This document shows positions 34,337 through 42,481 of a stretch of DNA of 64,000 nt, piece after piece. Below the pieces are notes generated by a model. That model was not told the origin of the DNA and did not search any database. It saw only the letters and a program-made list of their open reading frames with translations. Both the position numbers and the translations under genes were made by a program. Position 1 is the stretch's first letter, and every line of letters begins with the position of its first letter. The DNA lies in the NCBI RefSeq assembly GCF_003332885.2, contig NZ_QOWJ01000002.1, positions 62,001 to 126,000 on the forward strand, in the 5' to 3' direction. The DNA comes from Paracnuella aquatica. Lineage in GTDB: Bacteria; Bacteroidota; Bacteroidia; Chitinophagales; Chitinophagaceae.

Positions 34337-34459
34337 CGATTGACGATTTTAGACTGACGATTTTAGATTTACAAACATCGGCATAGCGTTTTTTCCGCTG
34401 CAAAACAATTTACCATCGGTAACAGTCAATCGTAAATCGTCAATCCATAATCGTCAATT
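34337..34459. repeat. Intergenic inverted repeat, family D, copy 1
   Basis: The left arm TTCGATTGACGATTTTAGAC onward (34337-34372) and right arm CAGTCAATCGTAAATCGTCA onward (34424-34459) are imperfect reverse complements about 50 bases apart. Copies at 40589-40706 and 53853-53963. Confidence 0.82.
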
Positions 34460-34462
34460 CCC

Positions 34463-35494
34463 TCAGTCTCCCCACACTTTCACGCCTTCGGAGCAGTTGG
34501 TGCAAATGTCCACATTGCTGCGGCTGTGCAGCACTTTGCCGCGAAACTCGCGGTAAGTGGGGCTGTTCCAGATTTCGCTAAAGCTTTGGCCCTGCAGGTG
34601 TCCCAGTTTGTGCTGTGCATCTTTATCAAAACAACAAGGCACCACGGCGCCATCCCAGGTAATTACCGGATCGTGCCACAGGCGCCAGCAGTGGCGCTGG
34701 TTGTTGCCTTTAAATTCCATCACGCCGTTGCTGTTTTTGCGGTAGCGGCTGTATTTACCCACGGTTGGAATCAAGGCGTTTGGATCGTTTTCGTAATCGT
34801 ACACCTGCGCTGTTTTTAACCACACCGCATCCACACCAATTTCTTTTCCCAGCCGCTTTACTTCTTCAATCTGGTGCTCGTTGTGCCGCACCACCAGAAA
34901 CTGAAACACCACGAACGGCGTTCTGTTCCCGAGTTCCTTTTTCCATTTTACAATATTGGCTGCGCCTTCCAGCACCTTATCGAGGCGGCCGCCCACACGG
35001 TATTGCTGGTAGGTTTCCTGCGTGGTACCGTCAATGGAAATAATGAGTCGGTCGAGGCCGCTTTCCACGGTGCGGCGGGCCACATCGTCTTTAAGGTAAT
35101 GCGCATTGGTGCTGGTGGCGGTGTATATTTTTTTGGCCGCGGCGTATTGCACCATATTTAGAAAATCGGGGTTGAGAAAAGGCTCGCCCTGGAAATAAAA
35201 CACGAGGTAAGAAAGATGCGGCGCCAACTGGTCGATGGTTTCGCGGAAAAAATCTTTGCGCAGCATGCCCGTGGGGCGGGTAAAAGCCCGCAGCCCGCTG
35301 GGGCATTCGGGGCAGCGCAGGTTGCACGATGTGGTGGGCTCAAACGAAATGGAAAGGGGCATGCCCCACTGCACCGCCCGGCCGGTAAGCCTTGACAGGT
35401 GGTAACTGCCCCACACTTTGGCCATATTGGCCACACGGCGCGGGGTAAGTTTGGATAAAAAATTAAGGCTGTCGTTCCAGTTGAAAGCCGCCAT
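34463..35494 (-). CDS. Radical SAM/SPASM protein
   Basis: From ATG 35494 the 343-residue protein has the radical SAM core with CNLRCPEC (the 4Fe-4S cluster), the GEP-like motif QGEPFLNP, and a C-terminal SPASM region with extra cysteines (HCWRLWHDP..VVPCCFDKD, ICTNC). SPASM proteins modify peptides or act on diverse substrates and carry auxiliary clusters. No precursor peptide gene was seen beside it. ATG 35575 would add 27 residues; the shorter form is chosen because the family begins near the KLTPRRV segment. Confidence 0.88.
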   Translation of the reverse strand: MAAFNWNDSLNFLSKLTPRRVANMAKVWGSYHLSRLTGRAVQWGMPLSISFEPTTSCNLRCPECPSGLRAFTRPTGMLRKDFFRETIDQLAPHLSYLVFYFQGEPFLNPDFLNMVQYAAAKKIYTATSTNAHYLKDDVARRTVESGLDRLIISIDGTTQETYQQYRVGGRLDKVLEGAANIVKWKKELGNRTPFVVFQFLVVRHNEHQIEEVKRLGKEIGVDAVWLKTAQVYDYENDPNALIPTVGKYSRYRKNSNGVMEFKGNNQRHCWRLWHDPVITWDGAVVPCCFDKDAQHKLGHLQGQSFSEIWNSPTYREFRGKVLHSRSNVDICTNCSEGVKVWGD

Positions 35495-35684
35495 GCCGCG
35501 AAGATACACGAACCGGTGATGTGCAGGATTTTGGAAGGATGGCAGCGGCAAGCCCGCGGCGTAGTAAAGCGGCATTAAAAAGGTTTCATTCAACGCGTAC
35601 CTTGCGCTAAATACCGGGTTGCATTTCAAAACAACCTGCCGTAATTTTTAGCCACCCATTTATCTAAGTACAAAAACAAGCATC

Positions 35685-36335
35685 ATGAAAACATGGATCC
35701 TTTTTGCAGCCCTGCTTACCGCCACTGCGGCCGGGGCACAAACCAGACCTACTTCCGTTAAATTCAATAAAGCCAACACGCCGGCCATCCAGTTGCAGGT
35801 GCCTTACTCCGAAGAAATTGCCGAAGGCGCCATTATTCAAAAGCTGAAGGAAATTGGCTACGAGCCTGAAACCAGCGGTGCACTGCTTTGGAAAAAAAAT
35901 ACGGTGGACGGATATTATGTGTTTAAAAACGTATCGCTGCGCGACCTGGACGGCAAGCCGGTAGACCTGTATTTTAAAGTGGCGCAACCCAGCCGCAAGG
36001 AAAAAAGCAAGGCCGATATTTATATGCTGGTGAGCAACGGCCTCGACCAGTTTTACTCTTCCGAAACCGACCCGAAAGTGTACGAATCGGCCAATCGTTT
36101 CCTGAGCGGTTTCCAGGATTACAGCGCCAGCTACAAGCTGGATGTGGACATTCAGGCCAGTGAAGAAGCCGTGAAAGCTGCCGAGAAAAAATACAGCAAG
36201 CTGAAAGACGATGAAAAAGACCTGGAAGAAAAATTAAGAAACAACCGCAAGCAACAAGAGGCGCAATTAAAAGCCATCAACGACGAACGGGCCAAGCTGG
36301 AAGAACTGCGGCGTAAAAAGCTGCCAGCATTGTGA
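35685..36335 (+). CDS. Secreted coiled-coil protein of unknown function
   Basis: The 216-residue protein has a signal peptide (MKTWILFAALLTATAAGAQ). The N-terminal half is a compact alpha/beta region (FNKANTPAIQLQVPYSEEIA, GYYVFKNVSLRDLDGKPVDL). From about 150 to 210 there is a highly charged coiled coil (EEAVKAAEKKYSKLKDDEKD, repeating Lys/Glu). Family not recognised. A terminator follows 22 bases after the stop. Confidence 0.72.
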   Translation: MKTWILFAALLTATAAGAQTRPTSVKFNKANTPAIQLQVPYSEEIAEGAIIQKLKEIGYEPETSGALLWKKNTVDGYYVFKNVSLRDLDGKPVDLYFKVAQPSRKEKSKADIYMLVSNGLDQFYSSETDPKVYESANRFLSGFQDYSASYKLDVDIQASEEAVKAAEKKYSKLKDDEKDLEEKLRNNRKQQEAQLKAINDERAKLEELRRKKLPAL

Positions 36336-36356
36336 TGCAATTGCAACAATATTTTC

Positions 36357-36388
36357 AAAAATGGCTTGTGTTGACAAGCCATTTTTTG
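36357..36388 (+). terminator. Terminator of the coiled-coil protein gene
   Basis: Perfect nine-base stem ATGGCTTGT / ACAAGCCAT (36361-36382), loop GTTG, flanked by A run and T run. It may serve the convergent Nudix gene too. Confidence 0.87.
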
Positions 36389-36406
36389 TTAGCCCAATGT
36401 GCTGCG

Positions 36407-37030
36407 CTAATCAACATAAGCCCCAAAATCGGAAGAGCGAACTTTTTGATACAGCAGTTCAATCTGGCTTTTTAATATCCTGTCCTCGGAAAGCTCCGGC
36501 AATCGGTCTATGGCAAAATATTGTACATCCAGCACATCAAATCCTTTTGCAAATTCAAATGAAGTAAGCTCGCAGTAAAAAACCATTTTATATACATAAA
36601 AAGGTTGTGGCGGATGGGCATGAAACCTTTTGTCGAATACTGCCAATAGTGCTTTAACCGCAACACTCAAACCTGTTTCCTCCCTGAACTCTTTGATAAT
36701 GGTTTCTTTCGGGCTGCAACCAACATCGGCCCAACCACCCGGCAACGACCATTTGCCATCCAGGCTTTCCCTAACCAGCAAGATTTCATTTTCAGGAGAA
36801 AGGGCTAGGCCCCTGATGTCCACCTTCGCGGTTGGATAATCGGCGGCAGCAGGAAAAATAGATTTTATAATTTCCATATCGTGGCCGCTTACACCGCTCA
36901 GCAGCCTATGGCTCATCTCTTGCAATTCTTGGTATCGCTCTTTGTCGTAATCGTTTTTGGCGTAGAGCAAACCAACATCTGCAATTGCTTTTAATTTCTT
37001 CAATTCTTCCAGCAGCTCAATATTATTCAT
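36407..37030 (-). CDS. Nudix hydrolase with N-terminal Nudix_N domain
   Basis: A 207-residue protein: an N-terminal helical domain (1-65, NIELLEELKKLKAIADVGLL) as in YjhB-type ADP-ribose pyrophosphatases, then a Nudix domain. The box reads GGWADVGCSPKETIIKEFRE followed by ETGL: KEFREETGL keeps the metal-binding Glu residues, but the Glu usual after GGWADVG is Cys. Substrate probably a nucleoside diphosphate sugar or ADP-ribose; not provable here. Confidence 0.9.
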   Translation of the reverse strand: MNNIELLEELKKLKAIADVGLLYAKNDYDKERYQELQEMSHRLLSGVSGHDMEIIKSIFPAAADYPTAKVDIRGLALSPENEILLVRESLDGKWSLPGGWADVGCSPKETIIKEFREETGLSVAVKALLAVFDKRFHAHPPQPFYVYKMVFYCELTSFEFAKGFDVLDVQYFAIDRLPELSEDRILKSQIELLYQKVRSSDFGAYVD

Positions 37031-37443
37031 GCGTTAAATGTGACTTTGTTGAATAGCAGTAAAGTTCGCTGCCAGCTTAACATACATACAGCAGCCTTTA
37101 CTGTTGACGTTTTGTGGTATTATACCATTCAATTTACTGTTTCATTGCTACATAAATTTTTTGCGGCTCACCACGGCAGTATGAAAGCTTCATCAGCGAA
37201 CTATTCCGACATCAGGCTGACATTATTTTTCGCCTGCCTTTTTGCAACAACAAAAAATAAAAGCAGTCAATCAAACGATGTGCACGAAATATCGGATTGC
37301 TGGGCAATAAAAGCAGGGCTGCATTAAAACCGGCTGCCATTGCCACACCCAATGCACCCCATTGCATTTTTGCGTAATCCTTAGCATCTTAGCCCGCCGG
37401 CTAACCCTGCACTTTTCTTACTTTCACGCTTTTCTTTTCGCCC
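37031..37443. other. Divergent intergenic region without a gene
   Basis: 413 bases between the Nudix and helicase starts. The only longer frame (37040-37327, plus strand) has unfavourable composition and no start signal. I see no repeat or stable hairpin. It presumably holds both promoters. Confidence 0.5.
37419..37426 (+). promoter_or_regulatory. Possible -7 box of the helicase gene
   Basis: TACTTTCA, one change from TAnnTTTG, 17 bases before ATG 37444. Confidence 0.35.
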
Positions 37444-39675
37444 ATGTCTGCAACCGATTTCAACTCCATGTTTCGCCTCGCTGCAGGCTTTGTGCAGCAC
37501 ACCTCGCGGCATGTATTTCTTACCGGCAAGGCAGGCACCGGCAAAACCACTTTTCTGCGGTATTTAAAAGAAAACAGTTTTAAAAACATCGCCATTGTAG
37601 CGCCCACCGGTGTGGCCGCCATCAATGCAGGCGGCGTTACCATGCATTCATTTTTTCAGTTGCCCATGGGCACTTACCTGCCCACGCGGCAATACGTGCC
37701 CGGCGATGTAGGCGGCGAACTGAACAACGAAATTACCCTGTTTAAAAACCTGCGGCTCAACAAGCAAAAACGCGAACTGATGCGGGAGTTGGAGCTGCTG
37801 GTGATTGATGAAGTGAGCATGGTGCGGGCCGATATGCTGGATGCGGTAGATGCCATTTTAAAAAGTGTGCGGCAGGCGGCACACCGGCCTTTTGGCGGCG
37901 TGCAGGTGCTGTTCATTGGCGACCTCCACCAGTTGCCCCCGGTGGTCAACAACCGCGAGTGGCCCGTGCTTAAAGAGTTTTACCGAAGTCCCTATTTTTT
38001 CGATTCGCTGGCCGTGCAGGCAGCGCCACCGGTGTACATCGAGCTCAATAAAATTTACCGCCAAAGCGATGCGGCTTTTATTGAAGTGCTCAACAACATC
38101 CGCAACAACACCGCATCCACCACCGACCTGCAACTGCTCAACAGCCGCTACGATCCCCAGTTTGTGCCACCGGCCGATGAAAGTTATATCACGCTTACCT
38201 CGCACAACAATAAAGCCGACACCATCAACCAGCGGGAGCTGGCCAAGCTGGCAGGTAAAGTGCACCATTTTGAAGGCACTATTACCGGCGATTTCAGCGA
38301 CAAGGCTTTTCCCGTAGATAAATCGCTGCGCCTGAAAGTAGGTGCGCAGATCATGTTTATCAAAAACGACAAAGGCGACTCCCGGCGTTTTTTTAACGGC
38401 AAAATAGGCGTGGTAAGCCGCATTGAAGAAGACAAGCTTTTTGTAACCTTTCCGGGCGAAGAAGGCGAGCTGGAAGTGGAGCAGGAAACATGGCACAACA
38501 TCCGCTACACCTACGACCGCGACGCCGATAAAATTGAAGAAGAAGAACTGGGCTCGTTTACCCAATACCCGGTGCGGCTGGCCTGGGCCATCACCATCCA
38601 CAAAAGCCAGGGCCTCACGTTCGACCGCGCCGTGGTAGATGCCGGCGAAGCATTTGCCGCAGGCCAGGTGTACGTAGCCCTCAGCCGCCTTACTTCAATG
38701 GAAGGCATGGTGCTTTGTTCGCGCATTCCGCAGCACAGCATCCGCACCGACGATCGCATCCACACTTTTTCCCAAACGGCACAAAACGAAGCGGACCTTC
38801 AGGTGCTGTTGCAGGAAGAGCAAAAAGTATTTGTGACGCAAAGCCTGCTGGCCACATTTCAACTGGGTAAACAAGTGGAGCTGCTGGAAGGCCACCTCGA
38901 ATCGTACGGCGGCCGCACCATTCCGGATGCCGACGATGCCGTGGAATGGGCCAGCGGTCTGCTGCTCAAAGCCCGCGAACTGCAGGGCGTGGGCATGCGC
39001 TTTATCCAGCAACTCGAAGGCATGCTGCCCACCGCCGAAGAAGACGGCTTTCAGCAACTGTCGGCACGTATTGAAGCGGCCGCTGCATTTTTTGTAAAAG
39101 GCATTGAAGAAGGTTTGCTCCAGCCCATTCGCGATCATGCCACGGCATGGCGCATCAAAACAAGGGTAAAAAAATACGGCAAGGACCTCGAAACTTTGGC
39201 CACTGCCATTGAGCGGAAAAAATGGGCCATTGAGCATGCAGTGCACCTGGCCAAAGGCCTGACACAGGGCCTTGATGCCATTGCCTTATTACAGATTGTG
39301 GAGCAGCAGCGCAAACGGCAGGTGCAGGAAGTGGTGGTAAAAGAAAAGGCGGCCAAAGGCGAAACAAAGGCCATTTCGCTGGAAATGTTCCGCAAGGGAA
39401 AAGATATTGCCTCCATTGCCGCCGAACGCAACCTTACGGTTTCTACCATTGAAGGCCACCTGGCGGCGTACATTGAAACCGGCGAAGTGGACGTAAGCGA
39501 TGTGGTGCCGCCGCACAAAATCCCGGTCATTCTTTCGGCCATTAAAAAAGCAGAACCCAAAACTTTGGGCACACTCAAATCCAGGCTGGGCAACGATTAT
39601 TCCTACGGCGAAATAAAAGCCGTTATGAGCTATATGAGCCGTTTGGAAAAAGAATCTGTAAACGAGAATTTGTAA
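37444..39675 (+). CDS. PIF1/RecD-like ATP-dependent DNA helicase with C-terminal HTH
   Basis: A 743-residue superfamily 1B helicase. Walker A is in FLTGKAGTGKTTFLRYL, then VAPTGVAAINAGGVTMHSFF (motif Ia), VIDEVSM (Walker B), FIGDLHQLPPV (motif III), and the C-terminal motif AITIHKSQGLTFDRAVVD with VYVALSRLT. After the helicase core, the C-terminal third holds a helical region and a helix-turn-helix of the HTH_40 kind (about 645-700; FRKGKDIASIAAERNLTVST). Such proteins are common in Bacteroidetes and presumably work in replication or repair; partners are unknown. Confidence 0.92.
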   Translation: MSATDFNSMFRLAAGFVQHTSRHVFLTGKAGTGKTTFLRYLKENSFKNIAIVAPTGVAAINAGGVTMHSFFQLPMGTYLPTRQYVPGDVGGELNNEITLFKNLRLNKQKRELMRELELLVIDEVSMVRADMLDAVDAILKSVRQAAHRPFGGVQVLFIGDLHQLPPVVNNREWPVLKEFYRSPYFFDSLAVQAAPPVYIELNKIYRQSDAAFIEVLNNIRNNTASTTDLQLLNSRYDPQFVPPADESYITLTSHNNKADTINQRELAKLAGKVHHFEGTITGDFSDKAFPVDKSLRLKVGAQIMFIKNDKGDSRRFFNGKIGVVSRIEEDKLFVTFPGEEGELEVEQETWHNIRYTYDRDADKIEEEELGSFTQYPVRLAWAITIHKSQGLTFDRAVVDAGEAFAAGQVYVALSRLTSMEGMVLCSRIPQHSIRTDDRIHTFSQTAQNEADLQVLLQEEQKVFVTQSLLATFQLGKQVELLEGHLESYGGRTIPDADDAVEWASGLLLKARELQGVGMRFIQQLEGMLPTAEEDGFQQLSARIEAAAAFFVKGIEEGLLQPIRDHATAWRIKTRVKKYGKDLETLATAIERKKWAIEHAVHLAKGLTQGLDAIALLQIVEQQRKRQVQEVVVKEKAAKGETKAISLEMFRKGKDIASIAAERNLTVSTIEGHLAAYIETGEVDVSDVVPPHKIPVILSAIKKAEPKTLGTLKSRLGNDYSYGEIKAVMSYMSRLEKESVNENL

Positions 39676-39676
39676 G

Positions 39677-39764
39677 TTTTTGAACCACGAAGACACGAAG
39701 GACACAAAGGGCCACGAAGGGTTTTCTTGGTGCAACTTTGTCCCTTCGTGCCTTGGTGGTTCAC
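39677..39764. repeat. Intergenic inverted repeat, family A, copy 2
   Basis: The left arm TTTTGAACCACGAAGACACG onward (39678-39720) and right arm CTTTGTCCCTTCGTGCCTTG with GTGGTTCAC (39737-39764) form an imperfect hairpin with a short loop. Same family as 11371-11632. It starts 2 bases after the helicase stop. Confidence 0.8.
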
Positions 39765-39777
39765 AATCGCAATGCGC

Positions 39778-39785
39778 TATTTTTG
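39778..39785 (+). promoter_or_regulatory. -7 promoter box of paaG
   Basis: TATTTTTG, exact TAnnTTTG, with TTG about 22 bases upstream that lies in the right arm of the repeat. ATG follows 23 bases later. Confidence 0.48.
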
Positions 39786-39808
39786 TTTTAACCCCACAAA
39801 TAGAGCGC

Positions 39809-40585
39809 ATGCCCACAGTATTGTTTGAGGTAAAAGAAAACGTGGCCGTAATCACCCTCAACCGGCCCGAAAAATACAATGCCTTTATCCGCGACATGGC
39901 GCTGTTGCTGCAGCAGCACCTCGATGTTTGCAAAAAAGAAAAAGACATCCGCGCTGTGTACCTCACCGGTACCGGCAAGGCTTTTTCTGCCGGCCAGGAT
40001 CTGGACGAAGTGGTGGACCCGAACGGGCCCAGGCTGCCCGCTATCCTTGCCGAACATTACAACCCGATTGTGCGGATGATCCGCAAGCTGGACAAGCCGG
40101 TGGTGGCAGCAGTAAACGGTGTGGCGGCTGGCGCCGGCGCCAATATTGCCCTTTGCTGCGATGTGGTGGTGGCTGCCGCCTCTGCTTCATTTATCCAGGC
40201 TTTTTCCAAAATAGGATTGATCCCGGACAGCGGGGGCACGTTTTTTCTGCCACGGCTCGTGGGCTGGCAAAAAGCTTCGGCCCTGATGCTGACCGGCGAA
40301 AAAGTGCCCGCAGCCGAAGCCGAACGCATGGGCATGATCTATAAAGTTTTTGCCGACGAATCGTTTGCGGCCGAAAGCATGCAGCTGGCGCAAACGCTGG
40401 CGCAAATGCCCACCAGGGGACTGGCATACACAAAACAGGCCCTGAACGGCGCTTTTCAAAACCACTTTGAAGACCAGCTCCACGACGAGGAAGTGCTGCA
40501 ACAGCGTGCCGGCACCACCGCCGATTTTGCCGAAGGCGTGCAGGCGTTTCTGGAAAAAAGAGCGCCGCGGTTTAGGGGAGAATAA
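39809..40585 (+). CDS. paaG: Enoyl-CoA hydratase/isomerase, PaaG-like
   Basis: A 258-residue crotonase-fold protein. GKAFSAGQDLDEV and the oxyanion-hole stretches VVAAVNGVAAGAGANIALCC and FIQAFSKIGLIPDSGGTFFL match PaaG, the 1,2-epoxyphenylacetyl-CoA isomerase of aerobic phenylacetate breakdown, including the Asp in PDSGG. Start ATG 39809; the open frame upstream runs through repeat sequence and is not coding. The next gene downstream is a PaaI-like thioesterase. No paaABCDE, paaZ or paaK is in the window. Confidence 0.88.
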   Translation: MPTVLFEVKENVAVITLNRPEKYNAFIRDMALLLQQHLDVCKKEKDIRAVYLTGTGKAFSAGQDLDEVVDPNGPRLPAILAEHYNPIVRMIRKLDKPVVAAVNGVAAGAGANIALCCDVVVAAASASFIQAFSKIGLIPDSGGTFFLPRLVGWQKASALMLTGEKVPAAEAERMGMIYKVFADESFAAESMQLAQTLAQMPTRGLAYTKQALNGAFQNHFEDQLHDEEVLQQRAGTTADFAEGVQAFLEKRAPRFRGE

Positions 40586-40588
40586 GGG

Positions 40589-40706
40589 CGATTTACGATT
40601 GACGATTTTGGATTGACGAATACGGGATCAGCAATTACCCAAGTTGTTGGAAAGTAACTCAGCTATTATTGCAATCGTAAATCAGAAATCGTAAATCGTC
40701 AATCAA
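40589..40706. repeat. Intergenic inverted repeat, family D, copy 2
   Basis: The left arm GCGATTTACGATTGACGATT onward (40589-40618) and right arm CAATCGTAAATCAGAAATCG onward (40672-40706), about 55 bases apart. It separates paaG from paaI. Confidence 0.82.
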
Positions 40707-40718
40707 TATTTGTACACT

Positions 40719-41144
40719 ATGATCAAAGAAGAAAATACAACCCCACAGCGTATTGTCTCTCACATGATGCAGCACGACGCCTTCAGCCAATGGCTGGGCA
40801 TAGAGGTGCTGGAAGTGCGGGAAGGCTACAGCAAAATTCGCATGACGCTCCGCGACGACATGCTCAATGGCTTTGGCATCATCCACGGCGGCATTGCTTT
40901 TTCGCTGGCCGACAGTGCTTTTGCTTTTGCCTGCAACAACCGCAACAACCTGTCGGTGGCGCTGGATACATCCATCAATTTTACCAAAAGCACCATGCCC
41001 GGCCAGGTGCTTACAGCCGAAGCCACCGAGGAGCATAACGGCCGCAGCACCGGCCTGTACCAGGTGCGCATTACCCGCAATGATGATGAAGTGGTGGCCC
41101 TTTTTAAAGGTGTTTGCTTTCGAACCGGAAAAGCATTAGTTTAA
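40719..41144 (+). CDS. paaI: PaaI-like acyl-CoA thioesterase
   Basis: A 141-residue hotdog-fold thioesterase. The catalytic region NGFGIIHGGIAFSLADSAFA has the HGG turn and Asp typical of PaaI, which hydrolyses hydroxylated phenylacetyl-CoA to free CoA when the pathway stalls. Start is ATG 40719. Its place after paaG, though split by a repeat, supports this role. General acyl-CoA thioesterase activity is the alternative. Confidence 0.88.
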   Translation: MIKEENTTPQRIVSHMMQHDAFSQWLGIEVLEVREGYSKIRMTLRDDMLNGFGIIHGGIAFSLADSAFAFACNNRNNLSVALDTSINFTKSTMPGQVLTAEATEEHNGRSTGLYQVRITRNDDEVVALFKGVCFRTGKALV

Positions 41145-41181
41145 CGATATACCGGGATTTTCCCGGCGTAAACATGCCATA

Positions 41182-41886
41182 ATGAAAAGCTTATCCTACT
41201 GGGCCAGCCGCCACCTCTGGGCGGCCCGCCTGGTGCTGGTGGCCGGCCATGTGTTGCTTACCCTGCTTGGTGTTTTTGTAGGCAAATCGCTGGCATTGCT
41301 CCAGGTTACGCTGCCGTTTTACCTGATCTATTTACTGATACTGCTCTTTGGTGCGGCATGGCTGCTGCATCCGGGCGGGCACAGCGGCCACACCTATGTG
41401 CGGCGCAAATGGTGCGAAGGCACTGCCGGCGCCATCAGCTTTTTGCTGGTGGTGTGCCTGGCCAACCAGCGGCAGCCGGCGCTGGGCCAGGCCGCTTCTG
41501 CATGGTCCAACACCGCAGTTGAATATGGCATCCCGAAGCAAAAGCTGGAGCAGCCATCTGTAGATAAAAAACCTTTATTGCAAAAAAAGTCTGTAAGGCA
41601 GCAGCTGCGCACCCTGCGCCAGGCCTACCGGCAGGGACCAATCGGAACCAGGATAGCACTTATATTATTGGCGGTAGCCGGCGCTTTTGTTTTACTCTAT
41701 GCTCTGGCATTGCTTTCCTGCAGCATTGCCTGCGCCGGGGCTGAAGTCTTGGCATTTATTGTTGCAATACTGGGTACCGGGGCTATTGCATTTTTCTTTG
41801 TCCGGGCAATAAAGGCTATATCCCGCCGGTACCGGAAGGAAATGGAACAAGAAGCACCACGGATAAAACCGGTTCCCGATTCGTAG
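41182..41886 (+). CDS. Membrane protein of unknown function (234 residues)
   Basis: Helices at about 14-34, 38-62, 82-92 (short), 155-178 and 185-207. Between them lies a polar, basic loop (about 105-152, with PKQKLEQPSVDKKPLLQKKS). It ends in a basic tail. No family recognised. It lies 37 bases after paaI and 19 bases before the VTT-domain gene, all on one strand, so may be co-transcribed. Confidence 0.7.
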   Translation: MKSLSYWASRHLWAARLVLVAGHVLLTLLGVFVGKSLALLQVTLPFYLIYLLILLFGAAWLLHPGGHSGHTYVRRKWCEGTAGAISFLLVVCLANQRQPALGQAASAWSNTAVEYGIPKQKLEQPSVDKKPLLQKKSVRQQLRTLRQAYRQGPIGTRIALILLAVAGAFVLLYALALLSCSIACAGAEVLAFIVAILGTGAIAFFFVRAIKAISRRYRKEMEQEAPRIKPVPDS

Positions 41887-41905
41887 AGGCTGCATCTTTG
41901 CAGCA

Positions 41906-42481
41906 GTGAAAGAACAAGTTCTCCAACTATTTAGCCAATACTCCGAAGCCGCATTGTTCATCAGCTTGCTGGTAAGCATCGTGGTGGCGGTGCTGGGCCT
42001 GGTGCCCAGCGTGTTTGTGACGGCGGCCAACATCCTGTTTTTTGGGTTTTGGCGCGGCACGCTCATTTCTTTTCTGGGCGAAGCCTTGGGTGCCGTGGTT
42101 TCTTTCTGGCTGTATCGCAAAGGATTTCGCAACATGATGGGCGGCGCATTGAACCGTTACCCCAAAGCCCGCCGGCTGGTTGGGGCCACGGGTATGGAAG
42201 CAGCCATGCTTATTCTTTCCATGCGCCTGCTACCTTTTGTGCCGTCGGGGCTGGTCACCTTTGCGGCCGCAGTAGGCACCGTGCCGGCGTGGCTGTTTGT
42301 TACCGCATCTTCGTTGGGAAAATTGCCAGCCCTGCTGCTGGAAGCTTATGCAGTGTACCAGGTAACAGCTTTTGGGTGGCAGGGAAAATTATTGCTTACA
42401 GTTGCTGCGCTGGGGCTAATTATTTGGGTGTGGCGGCGGATGAATGGGCCAAAAGGATCAGGCGAAGAATCCGCGTCTTAA
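41906..42481 (+). CDS. VTT-domain (TVP38/DedA-like) membrane protein
   Basis: A 191-residue protein starting at GTG 41906. About five helices. The family stretch is visible: SVFVTAANILFFGFWRGTLI, then FLGEALGAVVSFWLYRKGFR, and later LRLLPFVPSGLVTFAAAVG and LGKLPALLLEAYAV. VTT/DedA proteins act in membrane lipid or polyprenyl-phosphate handling. Its TAA overlaps the stop codon of the next, convergent gene (shared TTAA, 42478-42481). Confidence 0.88.
   Translation: MKEQVLQLFSQYSEAALFISLLVSIVVAVLGLVPSVFVTAANILFFGFWRGTLISFLGEALGAVVSFWLYRKGFRNMMGGALNRYPKARRLVGATGMEAAMLILSMRLLPFVPSGLVTFAAAVGTVPAWLFVTASSLGKLPALLLEAYAVYQVTAFGWQGKLLLTVAALGLIIWVWRRMNGPKGSGEESAS

Noticed and set aside
37040-37327. 95-codon frame between the Nudix and helicase genes
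   Set aside because: No start signal, no recognisable pattern and composition unlike neighbours; treated as non-coding.
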